NCBI GenBank assembly: GCA_021651055.1
Contig: JAJHOH010000001.1
Location: 1,054,001-1,118,000 of the forward strand
Reading direction: 5' to 3'
DNA length: 64,000 bases
Origin: Candidatus Manganitrophus morganii
Lineage (GTDB): Bacteria; Nitrospirota; Nitrospiria; SBBL01; Manganitrophaceae
Translations under genes and position numbers: made by a program
Shown here: positions 7,793-15,561 of the stretch, piece by piece
Layout: each line of letters starts with the position of its first letter
Position numbering within the stretch: position 1 is the first letter of the stretch
Notes under the pieces: model-generated
The model's database searches: none
What the model saw: only the letters and a program-made list of their open reading frames with translations
Told to the model about the DNA's origin: nothing

Positions 7793-9859
7793 ATGATGGA
7801 CCAAGAAACCCCCTGGACAACCTGTCTTCTCACCCGAATGCTCATTCTTCATCTGGAGCGGATCGGGAAGGGGGACGATATCGACTACCACGAGATCCTG
7901 TCGGGGGAGAATCGCCTCAATCCGATTGCCGACCCAAAGGCATTTCTGTCGGACCACAACAACTGGGTTCCTCATCACATCCTCAAGAATTTAATTTTCG
8001 CAGCCGAAAATGCCGGCGGGACAAAAGAGATCACCTACCTGGCGGCCAAAGAGTATTTCCAAGCGGGCTACGGCCCCTCCGTCCTGGAGATCATTGCGAA
8101 GCTTCAAAATCAGATGGAGCAGGCGCTCTACTGCTCCAATCTTTGGGCCACCGGCTTCGCCAACTACTTCAAGCTGCAGTATCTTCCCCCTTCCGAAACC
8201 CAGCGCCCCGAGGCGATCTTGCTCTCCCAATTCGGACCGAATGTCGAGCCGATTCTCGGCAACTTCGGGTTTATCCGCGGGAACTACGAGGGACTCACAA
8301 AGCTCTTTCCGGTCGTCGAGGAGGCCCGCTGCATCGAGGAGGTTTCTCAACTCAAGCTCCAGAACCTTGTTCGAGAATTCGGAGGATACCAGATTCAAAA
8401 AAGGGACGGCCGGCTCGCCGTCATCGAAAGCGCTTCGAAAAGGGAAGTGGTTATTGCCAGGGCGGTCTCTCTTAGAACGGAGATCTCGACATCACCCAAC
8501 AATCCGACGATACCGGAAGGGTTGATTCTCCATCCTCAGGGGGGAGCGCTCAAGGTCCTCGTCCCCAAGGTGGAGGAGGACCCGGAACGGTATCAAAAGG
8601 AAAACAGCGCCTACGAGATCGTCAAGGGGGGAACCCTTCAGGCCGGTCCGTTGACCGTCACCCTGGAACGCGGGCAATTCTTCAACGCCCCTTATTCCCG
8701 CTACCGCTTCACCTGGAAGTCGAAACCCTCGCGGAAGGAATCGCCGGAAATGGTCCAGGCGCGCCTGGAGATGATCCCCCCCCTCTTCAATCATGTCCGC
8801 GAATTGCGGGAGACCCATCGCCAGCTCCTCCGCTATACGATGGAGAACAAGGCGCTGGCCCAGGCGAATGAAGAGCTGAAGGGGGCGATCCAGAAAGAAT
8901 CGGACTTCCACGGCATTATCGGGAAGAGCCCCAAGATGCAGCTCCTCTTCGAGCAGATCGAACGGGTTGCGCCTGTCGATTCGACGATCCTCATTATCGG
9001 CGAAACCGGCACCGGGAAAGAGCTCTTCGCCAAGGCGATCCACCAATGCAGCCTGCGACGGGATCAAAAGTTCTACGCCATCAACTGCGCCGCCCTCTCC
9101 GAGAGCCTTCTGGAGGCCGAACTCTTCGGCTACGAAAAAGGGGCCTTCACCGGCGCCCTCTCTCAGAAGAAAGGGATCTTCGAGACGGCGAGCGGCGGCA
9201 CCCTCTTCTTGGACGAGATCGGAGAGGTCTCCCCCACGATGCAGGCAAAGCTCCTTCGGGTGTTGGAAGAGCGGGAGGTGCAGCGCGTCGGCGGGCGGGA
9301 AGCGATTCCGATCGACGTGCGCATCGTCTCCGCAACCAATCGAGATTTAAAAAAGGAGATCGCTTCCGGCAAATTCCGGAGCGATCTTTTCTACCGCCTC
9401 CATGTCATCTCCCTCGTCCTTCCACCCCTCTCGGAGCGCCTCGACGACCTTCCCCTGCTGGTCGACCAGTTCCTCAATTTCTTCAGCATGAAATGCAAAA
9501 AAGAAAAACCGGCGATCACCCGGGAGGCGATTACCCTCCTGGCCGATTACAGCTGGCCGGGAAACATCCGCCAGTTAAAGAACGTCATCGAGCGCGCGGT
9601 CGTCTTGGATCGAGACCAGATCATTACCCCCGACGATATTATTCTGCCGGAGGAGGAGTCGACCGCCAAGGTTCTGATGGGGGGGCCGCAAGACTTTCAT
9701 GAAGCCCTGGAGCGATACAAACGGTCGGTCATCCAGGACGCCCTTCACAAAACCGGCGGCAATCAGACCAAAGCCGCCGAGATATTGGGACTTCAACGCA
9801 CCTATCTGGCCCGGCTCATCCGGACCATGAATTTACGGACCGGGCGCGACATCCGTTAG
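7793..9859 (+). CDS. Sigma-54 enhancer-binding protein with an unrecognised N-terminal domain
   Basis: A transcription activator of 688 residues. Residues 1 to about 290 are a novel-looking sensory region with no receiver, PAS or GAF signature that I can place; residues 310-370 look like a helical linker. The AAA+ domain has Walker A GETGTGKE (403-410), an intact sigma-54 contact loop GAFTGA (450-455) and Walker B TLFLDEIGE. A Fis-type helix-turn-helix closes the protein (NQTKAAEILGLQRTYLARLI). It should bind upstream sites and use ATP to open sigma-54 promoters. The nearest target is the strong sigma-54 promoter at 10166, 300 bp downstream, so control of the following fibre-like operon is the obvious inference. 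Confidence 0.9.
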   Translation: MMDQETPWTTCLLTRMLILHLERIGKGDDIDYHEILSGENRLNPIADPKAFLSDHNNWVPHHILKNLIFAAENAGGTKEITYLAAKEYFQAGYGPSVLEIIAKLQNQMEQALYCSNLWATGFANYFKLQYLPPSETQRPEAILLSQFGPNVEPILGNFGFIRGNYEGLTKLFPVVEEARCIEEVSQLKLQNLVREFGGYQIQKRDGRLAVIESASKREVVIARAVSLRTEISTSPNNPTIPEGLILHPQGGALKVLVPKVEEDPERYQKENSAYEIVKGGTLQAGPLTVTLERGQFFNAPYSRYRFTWKSKPSRKESPEMVQARLEMIPPLFNHVRELRETHRQLLRYTMENKALAQANEELKGAIQKESDFHGIIGKSPKMQLLFEQIERVAPVDSTILIIGETGTGKELFAKAIHQCSLRRDQKFYAINCAALSESLLEAELFGYEKGAFTGALSQKKGIFETASGGTLFLDEIGEVSPTMQAKLLRVLEEREVQRVGGREAIPIDVRIVSATNRDLKKEIASGKFRSDLFYRLHVISLVLPPLSERLDDLPLLVDQFLNFFSMKCKKEKPAITREAITLLADYSWPGNIRQLKNVIERAVVLDRDQIITPDDIILPEEESTAKVLMGGPQDFHEALERYKRSVIQDALHKTGGNQTKAAEILGLQRTYLARLIRTMNLRTGRDIR

Positions 9860-9951
9860 CCCCATTTAGCAAAAATCCTAAGGAGACCTTCGACAGATGA
9901 AAGAGGGCCTTCCTTTTTAGGCTCGTGATCGTAATGAGGATGAACATCTTC

Positions 9952-9966
9952 AGATACACTGTATCT
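9952..9966. promoter_or_regulatory. Inverted repeat AGATAC-ACT-GTATCT
   Basis: A perfect 6-bp-arm inverted repeat in the intergenic region 9860-10288, about 200 bp upstream of the sigma-54 promoter. It could be a second regulator's operator. No other copy was noticed in the window. Confidence 0.3.
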
Positions 9967-10034
9967 TCTGTGCCAAGTGGAAACCGACGCGCGACCGCTT
10001 TCCCTGATCCTCTTCCTCTCCCCTCTCTTCTTTT

Positions 10035-10064
10035 TTCCGGAATCCATAATTTTTCTTCCAGGAA
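10035..10064. promoter_or_regulatory. Paired TTCCGGAA-type upstream activator sites
   Basis: TTCCGGAA at 10035-10042 and TTCCAGGAA at 10056-10064, about 21 bp centre to centre, lie roughly 127 and 106 bp before the -24 element of the sigma-54 promoter at 10166. Palindrome pairs about two helical turns apart at this distance are typical enhancer sites for sigma-54 activators. A stricter pair stands before the second sigma-54 promoter at 31497. Confidence 0.55.
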
Positions 10065-10165
10065 CCAGAAAACCCAAGCCGGGATGGACGCGATAGACGG
10101 AACCGGAAAGTCGAGACGCCCCATTTTTCGCGTCCCTTTCACAAAAAAGGCATCTTCAAAAAACT

Positions 10166-10181
10166 TGGCACACCCCTTGCT
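10166..10181 (+). promoter_or_regulatory. Sigma-54 (-24/-12) promoter
   Basis: TGGCAC-ACCCC-TTGCT matches the sigma-54 consensus TGGCAC-N5-TTGCW at every fixed base. The expected start of transcription is about 10192, giving a leader near 95 nt before the ATG at 10289. It drives the small Asn-rich protein genes and probably the CsgG-family genes behind them. Confidence 0.85.
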
Positions 10182-10288
10182 ATACCCCCTGCCCGTGAAC
10201 GCAAAAAGAAAGTGAATGAGGAATCGGCGGATGGGCCGCCGGCACTCTTCACAAGATCAACCAAAACATCCACAGGGGGGATACAAAA

Positions 10289-10672
10289 ATGAAGAAGTCA
10301 ACGTTGGTAGCAGCTGCGATGGGATTGGCTTTAGTATTCGGAACCGCGATGGAGAGCAAGGCGATTTGCCTCATCGGATGCGATGACAGCACCACCGTGA
10401 ATCAGACCGCCAAAGGGGCCGGCCGCGACATTCGCGAAGCAAGCGACAACGTCAACGGCGACCAGGCCAAGGGAATCGGCAACCAGGTGATCAAGGACAT
10501 CAAAGACAGCGCCGTCGTGACCGGCAACACCACGGTCCAGAGCAACTCGGTCGGCAGCGTCTTCTTCAACAAGGGCGACATCACTCAATCGAACTCCGCC
10601 AACATCACCGGCAAGACCGAAATCAACAACAGCGATCTGAGCACGGACAACCGCAACAGCAACAACAAATAG
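10289..10672 (+). CDS. Small secreted Asn/Ser-rich protein, curlin-like candidate (copy 1)
   Basis: A 127-residue protein after a strong ribosome site (GGGGGG). The signal peptide ends near MESKA, so the mature protein begins ICLIGCDD, with two close cysteines. The remainder is rich in Asn, Ser, Thr, Gln and Gly with beta-prone repeats such as QSNSANITGKTEINNS and a tail NRNSNNK. The second gene at 10768 is a full-length paralogue. Composition, secretion, the sigma-54 promoter and the CsgG-type genes downstream suggest a fibre or amyloid subunit exported through a CsgG-like pore. This is inference; I do not recognise a named family and the strict curlin repeat SX5QXGX2NX is not evident. Confidence 0.7.
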   Translation: MKKSTLVAAAMGLALVFGTAMESKAICLIGCDDSTTVNQTAKGAGRDIREASDNVNGDQAKGIGNQVIKDIKDSAVVTGNTTVQSNSVGSVFFNKGDITQSNSANITGKTEINNSDLSTDNRNSNNK

Positions 10673-10682
10673 TCCGGTGCGG

Positions 10683-10705
10683 GACCCGGGCGGGGCGCCC
10701 GGGTC
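10683..10705 (+). other. GC-rich hairpin between the two small-protein genes
   Basis: GACCCGGGC (10683-10691) and GCCCGGGTC (10697-10705) form a perfect 9-bp stem with a 5-base loop, just after the first small gene. No T-tract follows, so it is more likely an mRNA-stabilising or attenuating structure than a full terminator. Confidence 0.6.
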
Positions 10706-10767
10706 TCTCCGATCAAGCGGAAACGACAACCTAAAACAACGACTTCCAAATAAAGGGGGAAATGAAA

Positions 10768-11145
10768 ATGAAGACATTCGTAGCGACCGTGATGGGATTG
10801 GCCCTGGTTTTCGGGACGGCAATGGAAAGCAAAGCGATCTGCCTCTTCGGCTGCGATGACAGCAAAGAGGTCAATCAAACCGTCAAGGCGGCCGGCCGGG
10901 ACGTTCGGGAGCATAGCGACAACGTCGGCGGCGATCAAGCCAAGGGAATCGGCAACCAGGTGATCAAAGACGTTCAAGACAGCGCCGTCGTCACCGGCAA
11001 CAAGACCTTCCAGAAAAACTCCGTCGGAAGCGTCGTCGGAAACAGCGGGGATATCGCGCAATCGAACTCGGCGAACATCACCGGCAAAACTGAAATCAAC
11101 AACAGCGATCTGAGCACCACCAACGTCAACAGCAACAACAAGTAG
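10768..11145 (+). CDS. Small secreted Asn/Ser-rich protein, curlin-like candidate (copy 2)
   Basis: Paralogue of the preceding gene over its whole length: same signal peptide end (MESKA), same ICLFGCDD start of the mature protein, and nearly identical KGIGNQVIKD, DSAVVTGN and SNSANITGKTEINNS segments. I choose ATG at 10768 because the GGGGGA ribosome site is then 8 bases away and the start aligns with copy 1; ATG at 10762 sits too close. The two differ mostly in charged and polar positions in the middle, as expected for two subunits of one assembly or major and minor forms. Function is inferred from context only. Confidence 0.7.
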   Translation: MKTFVATVMGLALVFGTAMESKAICLFGCDDSKEVNQTVKAAGRDVREHSDNVGGDQAKGIGNQVIKDVQDSAVVTGNKTFQKNSVGSVVGNSGDIAQSNSANITGKTEINNSDLSTTNVNSNNK

Positions 11146-11154
11146 GAACCGAGG

Positions 11155-11180
11155 GGGGCGTGGGACCAATCCCACGCCCC
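11155..11180 (+). other. GC-rich hairpin after the second small-protein gene
   Basis: GGGGCGTGGGA and TCCCACGCCCC form a perfect 11-bp stem with a CCAA loop, again without a T-tract. Together with the hairpin at 10683 it brackets copy 2 and may set high expression of the small proteins against lower expression of the export genes. Confidence 0.6.
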
Positions 11181-11203
11181 TTCGGACGCGGGAGGGGAAT
11201 CTC

Positions 11204-11680
11204 ATGGAAACGAAAAAAATCATCGCCTCGCTCGGATTTACGCTGATCGCCCTGCTGCTCGGGGGGGAGATCGGACCGACGCACGGAGCCCCTCCCATCC
11301 AGAGCGAAGAGACGGCGCGGGAAGAGGCAAAAAAAGAGGCGGAAGAGAAACAACCGAAAACGGCCGACCAGGAACAAAAGGAAAAAGAAGAAGAGGAATT
11401 GAAGGCGACCATCCGCGACATCAAAAAGCGCCAGCAAAGAGACGAGGAGTCGATCCGGGTCCGGGCGAACATCTTCCCCTCCGAGATCCCGGAACAGGAG
11501 TGCACGGCGGCCGACCGGGCCCGAAGCCGGCTGGAGAAGGTCACCGACGACGGCGGTCTGATCATCGCGGGGGATATCTTGATCGACTCGAGCAACGAAG
11601 CGAACGTGGAAAACAACAAGGGGAGCATCAACAGCCAGGTCAACGTCAACATCATCAACGAATCGAACAAGCGATGCTAA
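11204..11680 (+). CDS. Secreted coiled-coil protein with Asn-rich tail
   Basis: A 158-residue protein with a good ribosome site (GGGAGGGG) and a signal peptide ending near THGA. Residues 30-90 are a highly charged Glu/Lys coiled coil. The C-terminal third (from about 115) has GGLIIAGDILIDSSNEANVENN and an Asn-rich end with NESNKRC, compositionally like the two small proteins upstream. A linker, chaperone or nucleator for the fibre is possible. No named family recognised. It is followed within 35 bp by the first CsgG-type gene. Confidence 0.65.
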   Translation: METKKIIASLGFTLIALLLGGEIGPTHGAPPIQSEETAREEAKKEAEEKQPKTADQEQKEKEEEELKATIRDIKKRQQRDEESIRVRANIFPSEIPEQECTAADRARSRLEKVTDDGGLIIAGDILIDSSNEANVENNKGSINSQVNVNIINESNKRC

Positions 11681-11712
11681 GCGCTGCGGCGTTTCCAAAG
11701 GGAGAGATCATC

Positions 11713-12774
11713 ATGAAGACCGGACATCATTTTAAATCCTTCATCGTCGCCATCCTCTGCTCCCTCAGCCTGGGCCTTCCGACGGCCTGGGCCGAGCCGG
11801 TCGCGGCGGGCCCCGCGGGGAAGGTCCGCGTCGCGGTCGCCCGGTTCGGCGCCACCGACCGGTTTGCTCAGGTGTATGGAGGATGGGACATCGGCGGGGG
11901 GCTGGCCGCCCAGGTGGTCACCGAGCTGATCAACACCGGAAAAGTAGTGGTTGTCGAGCGGGCGATCCTCTCCCAGATCATGCGGGAGCAGGAGCTCTCC
12001 GCTTCCAAGCTGGTGACGAAGGAGACGGCGGCCCAGGTCGGTCAGCTTCTTGGAGTTGATTATCTGATCGTCGGAGAAGTCACCGAGTTCGAGCAGAAGG
12101 CGGTCGGGGTCGGCGGACGGGCCGGCTTCTTGACCTGGCTCTTTCCAAAGGCGTCGGCGGAGTTCACCGCGGCGCACGTGGCGATCGACCTTCGGATCAT
12201 CGACACCTCCACCGGGGAGATCCTTCACTCCTACCGCTCGGAAGGGCGGGCCTGGGAGAAGGCGGTCGCCATCGATATCAATTTCCCGACGCTGACCTTC
12301 GGCGGGGACGCCTTTCACAAAACGCCCCTCGGCAAAGCAACCCGGCAGACGATCCAAGACTCCCTCGGCTTCATCCTCGGAGCGGTCCAAGAGCGGCTCC
12401 GGACCCATTCGACCGGCCTCGGAAAGGTGATTCACCTGGAAGAGAATTTGGTCTACATCAACGCCGGCGCCAATGCGCAGGTCCACGTGGGCGATCGGCT
12501 CTCGATCTTCTCGGTCAAGAAGGTCCTGACCGACCCGGAGACGAATCAGGTCGTCGGCGTCATCGAGAATCCGATCGGAGAACTGTCGGTCGTCTTCGTC
12601 TCGGAAAAGTTCTCCAAAGCGCGCGTCTTGGGAAACACCCTCCCGCATAAAGGGGACATCGTCCGATTCTCCGACAAGAACCCCCGCTTCGGGAGCCAGG
12701 GAGAAGAGACCATCCCTTACGGCGATGTGAAAGGGTTAACCGTCGCCAAATCGGGTTACCCGATCTTGGATTAA
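11713..12774 (+). CDS. CsgG-family secretion/assembly protein
   Basis: A 353-residue protein with a cleavable signal (ending TAWAEP) and no lipobox Cys, unlike E. coli CsgG. The CsgG domain spans about 35-230: VRVAVARFGA, then a nucleotide-binding-like helix with VVTELINTGKVVVVERAIL, QLLGVDYLIVGEVTEFEQ and the strand IDLRIIDTSTGEIL. CsgG family members form outer-membrane pores for curlin export. The C-terminal 100 residues (VYINAGANAQVHVGDRLSIF) form a beta domain also found in FlgT-like proteins. The start is ATG at 11713 after GGAGAG. It is the first and best-preserved of four CsgG-domain genes in the operon. Confidence 0.8.
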   Translation: MKTGHHFKSFIVAILCSLSLGLPTAWAEPVAAGPAGKVRVAVARFGATDRFAQVYGGWDIGGGLAAQVVTELINTGKVVVVERAILSQIMREQELSASKLVTKETAAQVGQLLGVDYLIVGEVTEFEQKAVGVGGRAGFLTWLFPKASAEFTAAHVAIDLRIIDTSTGEILHSYRSEGRAWEKAVAIDINFPTLTFGGDAFHKTPLGKATRQTIQDSLGFILGAVQERLRTHSTGLGKVIHLEENLVYINAGANAQVHVGDRLSIFSVKKVLTDPETNQVVGVIENPIGELSVVFVSEKFSKARVLGNTLPHKGDIVRFSDKNPRFGSQGEETIPYGDVKGLTVAKSGYPILD

Positions 12775-12787
12775 AAAGGTGAAATTG

Positions 12788-14299
12788 ATGATGGAACGAC
12801 GCTTCAAGAACGCCCTTCTCTTCTTTTCCGTCTGGATCCTCTTTGCCGGATGCAGCCGACAGCTTCGGCCCGACGCGGTCGGACCGACCCACCTCGAAGA
12901 GGGACTGATCGCCTACGATCAAAATCGGCTGGACGACGCCCTCAAGTCGCTCGACGCCGCCCTCAAGCTCGATCCGCAGAACACCGAGGCGCTTTTCCGA
13001 CGAGGGGTCATTCTCCAGAAACAGAACAAGGTTGAAGAGGCGGTCGCCTCCTACCGGGAGGTGGTCCGGATCGATCCGAACCATTTCAAGGCCCACCACA
13101 ACCTGGCCAACATCTACTCCTATGAAAAAGCCAACAACGTTCAGGCGATTTTTCACTATCGCCGCTTCCTCAGCCTCGCACCGACCCACCCCCTCGCCCC
13201 CCGGGCGCAGATGCGGCTCGCCGAATTGACCGACGTTCCGGGGGACAAGCTGGCGCGGGGGAAAGGAATCGCGGAAGAGGAGGGGGACGGCGACATTCAC
13301 CTCACCGGAGAGCTGGCCGGACCGCCCCTTCCCCTCCCCATGCCTCCCGCGCCGGTCGCTTTGGCCCCCTCTCTTCCGGCGGGGCAGATGGCTCGGACGC
13401 CCCCCCCGGAACCGGCCCTCTCTTTCCCTCAGGTGGTCTGCGTTCAAGGCGAAACGTCACAGGGGAAGATCGAAGGAAGCGGCTTCATCGTCGGGGGGGG
13501 GTATATCCTGGCGAGCGGTCATCAGGCCAATCAGGCAAACCGCCTGACGGTCCAATTCCAAAACGGCGCCAAATATCCTGCGTCGGTGATATCGGTCAGC
13601 AGCGCGCTCGACCTGGCCCTCCTTCAGATTGCGTTTCAAGAAACGGAACCGCTCTCTTTCGCTCCGTCCGACAACCCCAAGGCCGGCGCGTCCGTGATGG
13701 CGGTCGGCTGTCCCTTCGGTCTCAACCACTCGGCCTCGCAAGGGATCATCAGCGCGCCGGAGCGGGTCCTCGGGGATCGCCCGGTCCTTCAGACCGATGT
13801 GGCGATCAACCCCGGAAACAGCGGCGGCCCGCTTCTAAACAAGCAGGGAGAGGTCGTCGGGGTGGTGTTGGGAACGCTCCAGGACGCGCGGGGAATCGCT
13901 TTCGCCGTCCCCAGCCGGGAGGTGAAACGATTCCTTGGAGAAACCTTCTTTCAGATGGGAACCCTCCTCGCCGAAGCAAAGCGGTATCCCGAAGCGTCCG
14001 ATCTTCTGGCGCAGAGCATTCGGTTCTGGCCCCAATCGGCGAAGGCCCACAACAACCTGGGTGAAGTCTTTCGGAGGATGAAAGAGATGAAGAAAGCCGA
14101 GCAGGCCTACGTCAAGGCATTGGAGGTGAATCCCAAATATGCCGATGCCCACTTTAATATTGGCACTTTTTATGATAGTGTCCTCCGGAATCCTCAAAAG
14201 GCGGCGCTGCACTACAAAAGATATCTCGAATTAAAACCGACCTCCCCGGAGGCGGTTCAAGTGGCCCAGTGGCTGAAAGCCATTGAAGGGAACAATTAA
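12788..14299 (+). CDS. TPR - HtrA-like serine protease - TPR lipoprotein
   Basis: A lipoprotein (lipobox LFAGC) of about 503 residues. N-terminal TPR repeats (about 30-140) are followed by a Pro-rich linker and a trypsin-like domain with all three catalytic residues: His245 (ILASGHQAN), Asp275 (ALDLALLQI) and Ser345 (NPGNSGGPL). Another set of TPRs lies at the C-terminus (AKAHNNLGEVFRRM, ADAHFNIGTFYDS). There is no PDZ domain. TPRs on both sides suggest a scaffolded quality-control or processing protease acting in the periplasm on secreted partners, perhaps the small Asn-rich proteins. I start at ATG 12788; GTG 12779 is an in-frame alternative. It lies 13 bp after the CsgG gene. Confidence 0.85.
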   Translation: MMERRFKNALLFFSVWILFAGCSRQLRPDAVGPTHLEEGLIAYDQNRLDDALKSLDAALKLDPQNTEALFRRGVILQKQNKVEEAVASYREVVRIDPNHFKAHHNLANIYSYEKANNVQAIFHYRRFLSLAPTHPLAPRAQMRLAELTDVPGDKLARGKGIAEEEGDGDIHLTGELAGPPLPLPMPPAPVALAPSLPAGQMARTPPPEPALSFPQVVCVQGETSQGKIEGSGFIVGGGYILASGHQANQANRLTVQFQNGAKYPASVISVSSALDLALLQIAFQETEPLSFAPSDNPKAGASVMAVGCPFGLNHSASQGIISAPERVLGDRPVLQTDVAINPGNSGGPLLNKQGEVVGVVLGTLQDARGIAFAVPSREVKRFLGETFFQMGTLLAEAKRYPEASDLLAQSIRFWPQSAKAHNNLGEVFRRMKEMKKAEQAYVKALEVNPKYADAHFNIGTFYDSVLRNPQKAALHYKRYLELKPTSPEAVQVAQWLKAIEGNN

Positions 14300-14310
14300 C
14301 GGATCAAACA

Positions 14311-15561
14311 ATGAAATCACTCGGACGTTATGAAATTTTAATCGAAATCGGACGGGGCGCCATGGGAATCGTCTACCTTGGCAGCGATGCCAAGATCCAC
14401 CGGCAGGTCGCTCTCAAGTGCCTCCGCCCGGAGCTGTTCGAAGCATCGGAGGAGACCCGCAAGCGCTTCCAGGGGGAGATCCTCGCCTTGGGAAGGCTGG
14501 TCCATCCGAACATCGTCACCATCTTCGATACCGGGGAGGACACCGCCACCGGCACCGCCTACATTGTCATGGAATATGTCGAGGGGACTTCGCTCGGCCA
14601 GCTTCTCAAAAAAGGAACGCCGCTGACCGCCGACCAGATCGTCCGGATCGGAATCGACATCTGCCGCGCCCTCGACTTTGCCCATTCCAAAGGGGTGATC
14701 CATCGGGATATCAAACCGGGAAATATTCTTTTGACTTCGGAGCAGCAGACGGTTAAAGTGACAGACTTCGGGATCGCGCGACTGGACGGAGGGGGCCACA
14801 CACAGACCGACCACCTCCTCGGCACGCCGCAGTACATGTCCCCGGAGCAATGCAAGGGAGAGCGGGTCGACGGACGCTCCGATCTTTTCTCCGTCGGCGC
14901 CCTCCTTTACGAGCTTCTGACCCGTCAAAAGCCCTTTCCGGGGGACAATGTCGCCGCCATCATGCACCAGGTGTTGACCAAAAACCCCGCTCCGCCGGCG
15001 AGCCTCTCCCCCGACATCCCAAAACCGCTCAGCGACATCGTGATGAAGGCGATGGAGAAGGAACCGGGTCAACGCTTCTCCACCGGGGCGGAGATGGCCG
15101 ATGCGCTTGCCGCGCTGTCGACGCATCGGGAGCAGGCCGCAGAGGAGCGTCCGACCATGGCCCTCTCCGGGAGCCAAGAGGCGCCCCTCCCAACGCCTGC
15201 GGGCCAGGGCCGGTATTGGGTTTGGGCGCCCATCGCCGTCATCGGGCTTATGGCTCTGATCGGTTGGTGGCGTTTAGCCCCCAATCAAGCGCCGGCAGAT
15301 CCGATAAGCGCCGGCGCCAAGGCGGTCTCCACCCCTCAGATCGGCCAGGTCGATCTGACGACGACGCCGATCGGCGCGGAGGTGCTCATCGACGGCGAAC
15401 CGAAGGGGCTTACCCCGCTGATGCTCGATCTCCCCGCCGGCTCGCATGAATTGGTCTTGAGGAAAGAAGGGCACCACCCGCTGGAGGCGACGATCACCGT
15501 CGTCTCCGGGGAGAAGGTCCCGGTCGATTTAAAACTCACAGAAGAGGAGAAGACTCCATGA
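14311..15561 (+). CDS. Transmembrane Ser/Thr protein kinase with PEGA domain
   Basis: A PknB-type kinase of 416 residues. The kinase domain (7-265) has the glycine loop IGRGAMGIVY, the ATP lysine in ALKCLRP, catalytic HRDIKPGN (131-138), DFG (152-154) and APE-equivalent MSPEQ; all key residues are present. One membrane helix (about 301-319) leads to an extracytoplasmic PEGA domain (345-410) opening VDLTTTPIGAEVLIDG. It could sense an envelope cue and phosphorylate cytoplasmic targets. The FHA-domain regulator at 29620 is a natural candidate because FHA domains bind phosphothreonine. Its last 4 bp overlap the next start (ATGA), so it is part of the operon. Confidence 0.9.
   Translation: MKSLGRYEILIEIGRGAMGIVYLGSDAKIHRQVALKCLRPELFEASEETRKRFQGEILALGRLVHPNIVTIFDTGEDTATGTAYIVMEYVEGTSLGQLLKKGTPLTADQIVRIGIDICRALDFAHSKGVIHRDIKPGNILLTSEQQTVKVTDFGIARLDGGGHTQTDHLLGTPQYMSPEQCKGERVDGRSDLFSVGALLYELLTRQKPFPGDNVAAIMHQVLTKNPAPPASLSPDIPKPLSDIVMKAMEKEPGQRFSTGAEMADALAALSTHREQAAEERPTMALSGSQEAPLPTPAGQGRYWVWAPIAVIGLMALIGWWRLAPNQAPADPISAGAKAVSTPQIGQVDLTTTPIGAEVLIDGEPKGLTPLMLDLPAGSHELVLRKEGHHPLEATITVVSGEKVPVDLKLTEEEKTP

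Noticed and set aside
9878-9922. Possible terminator CCTAAGGA...TCCTTTTTAGG after the activator gene
   Set aside because: The stem is imperfect and the loop long; it is not convincing as an intrinsic terminator.
9925-10215. A 96-codon frame in the sigma-54 promoter region
   Set aside because: It overlaps the enhancer sites and promoter, has no ribosome site and no recognisable protein features.
10289-11145. Considered the small proteins as c-type cytochromes because of the ICLIGC / ICLFGC cysteines
   Set aside because: The spacing is CxxC but it is followed by Asp, not His, so no heme c site.
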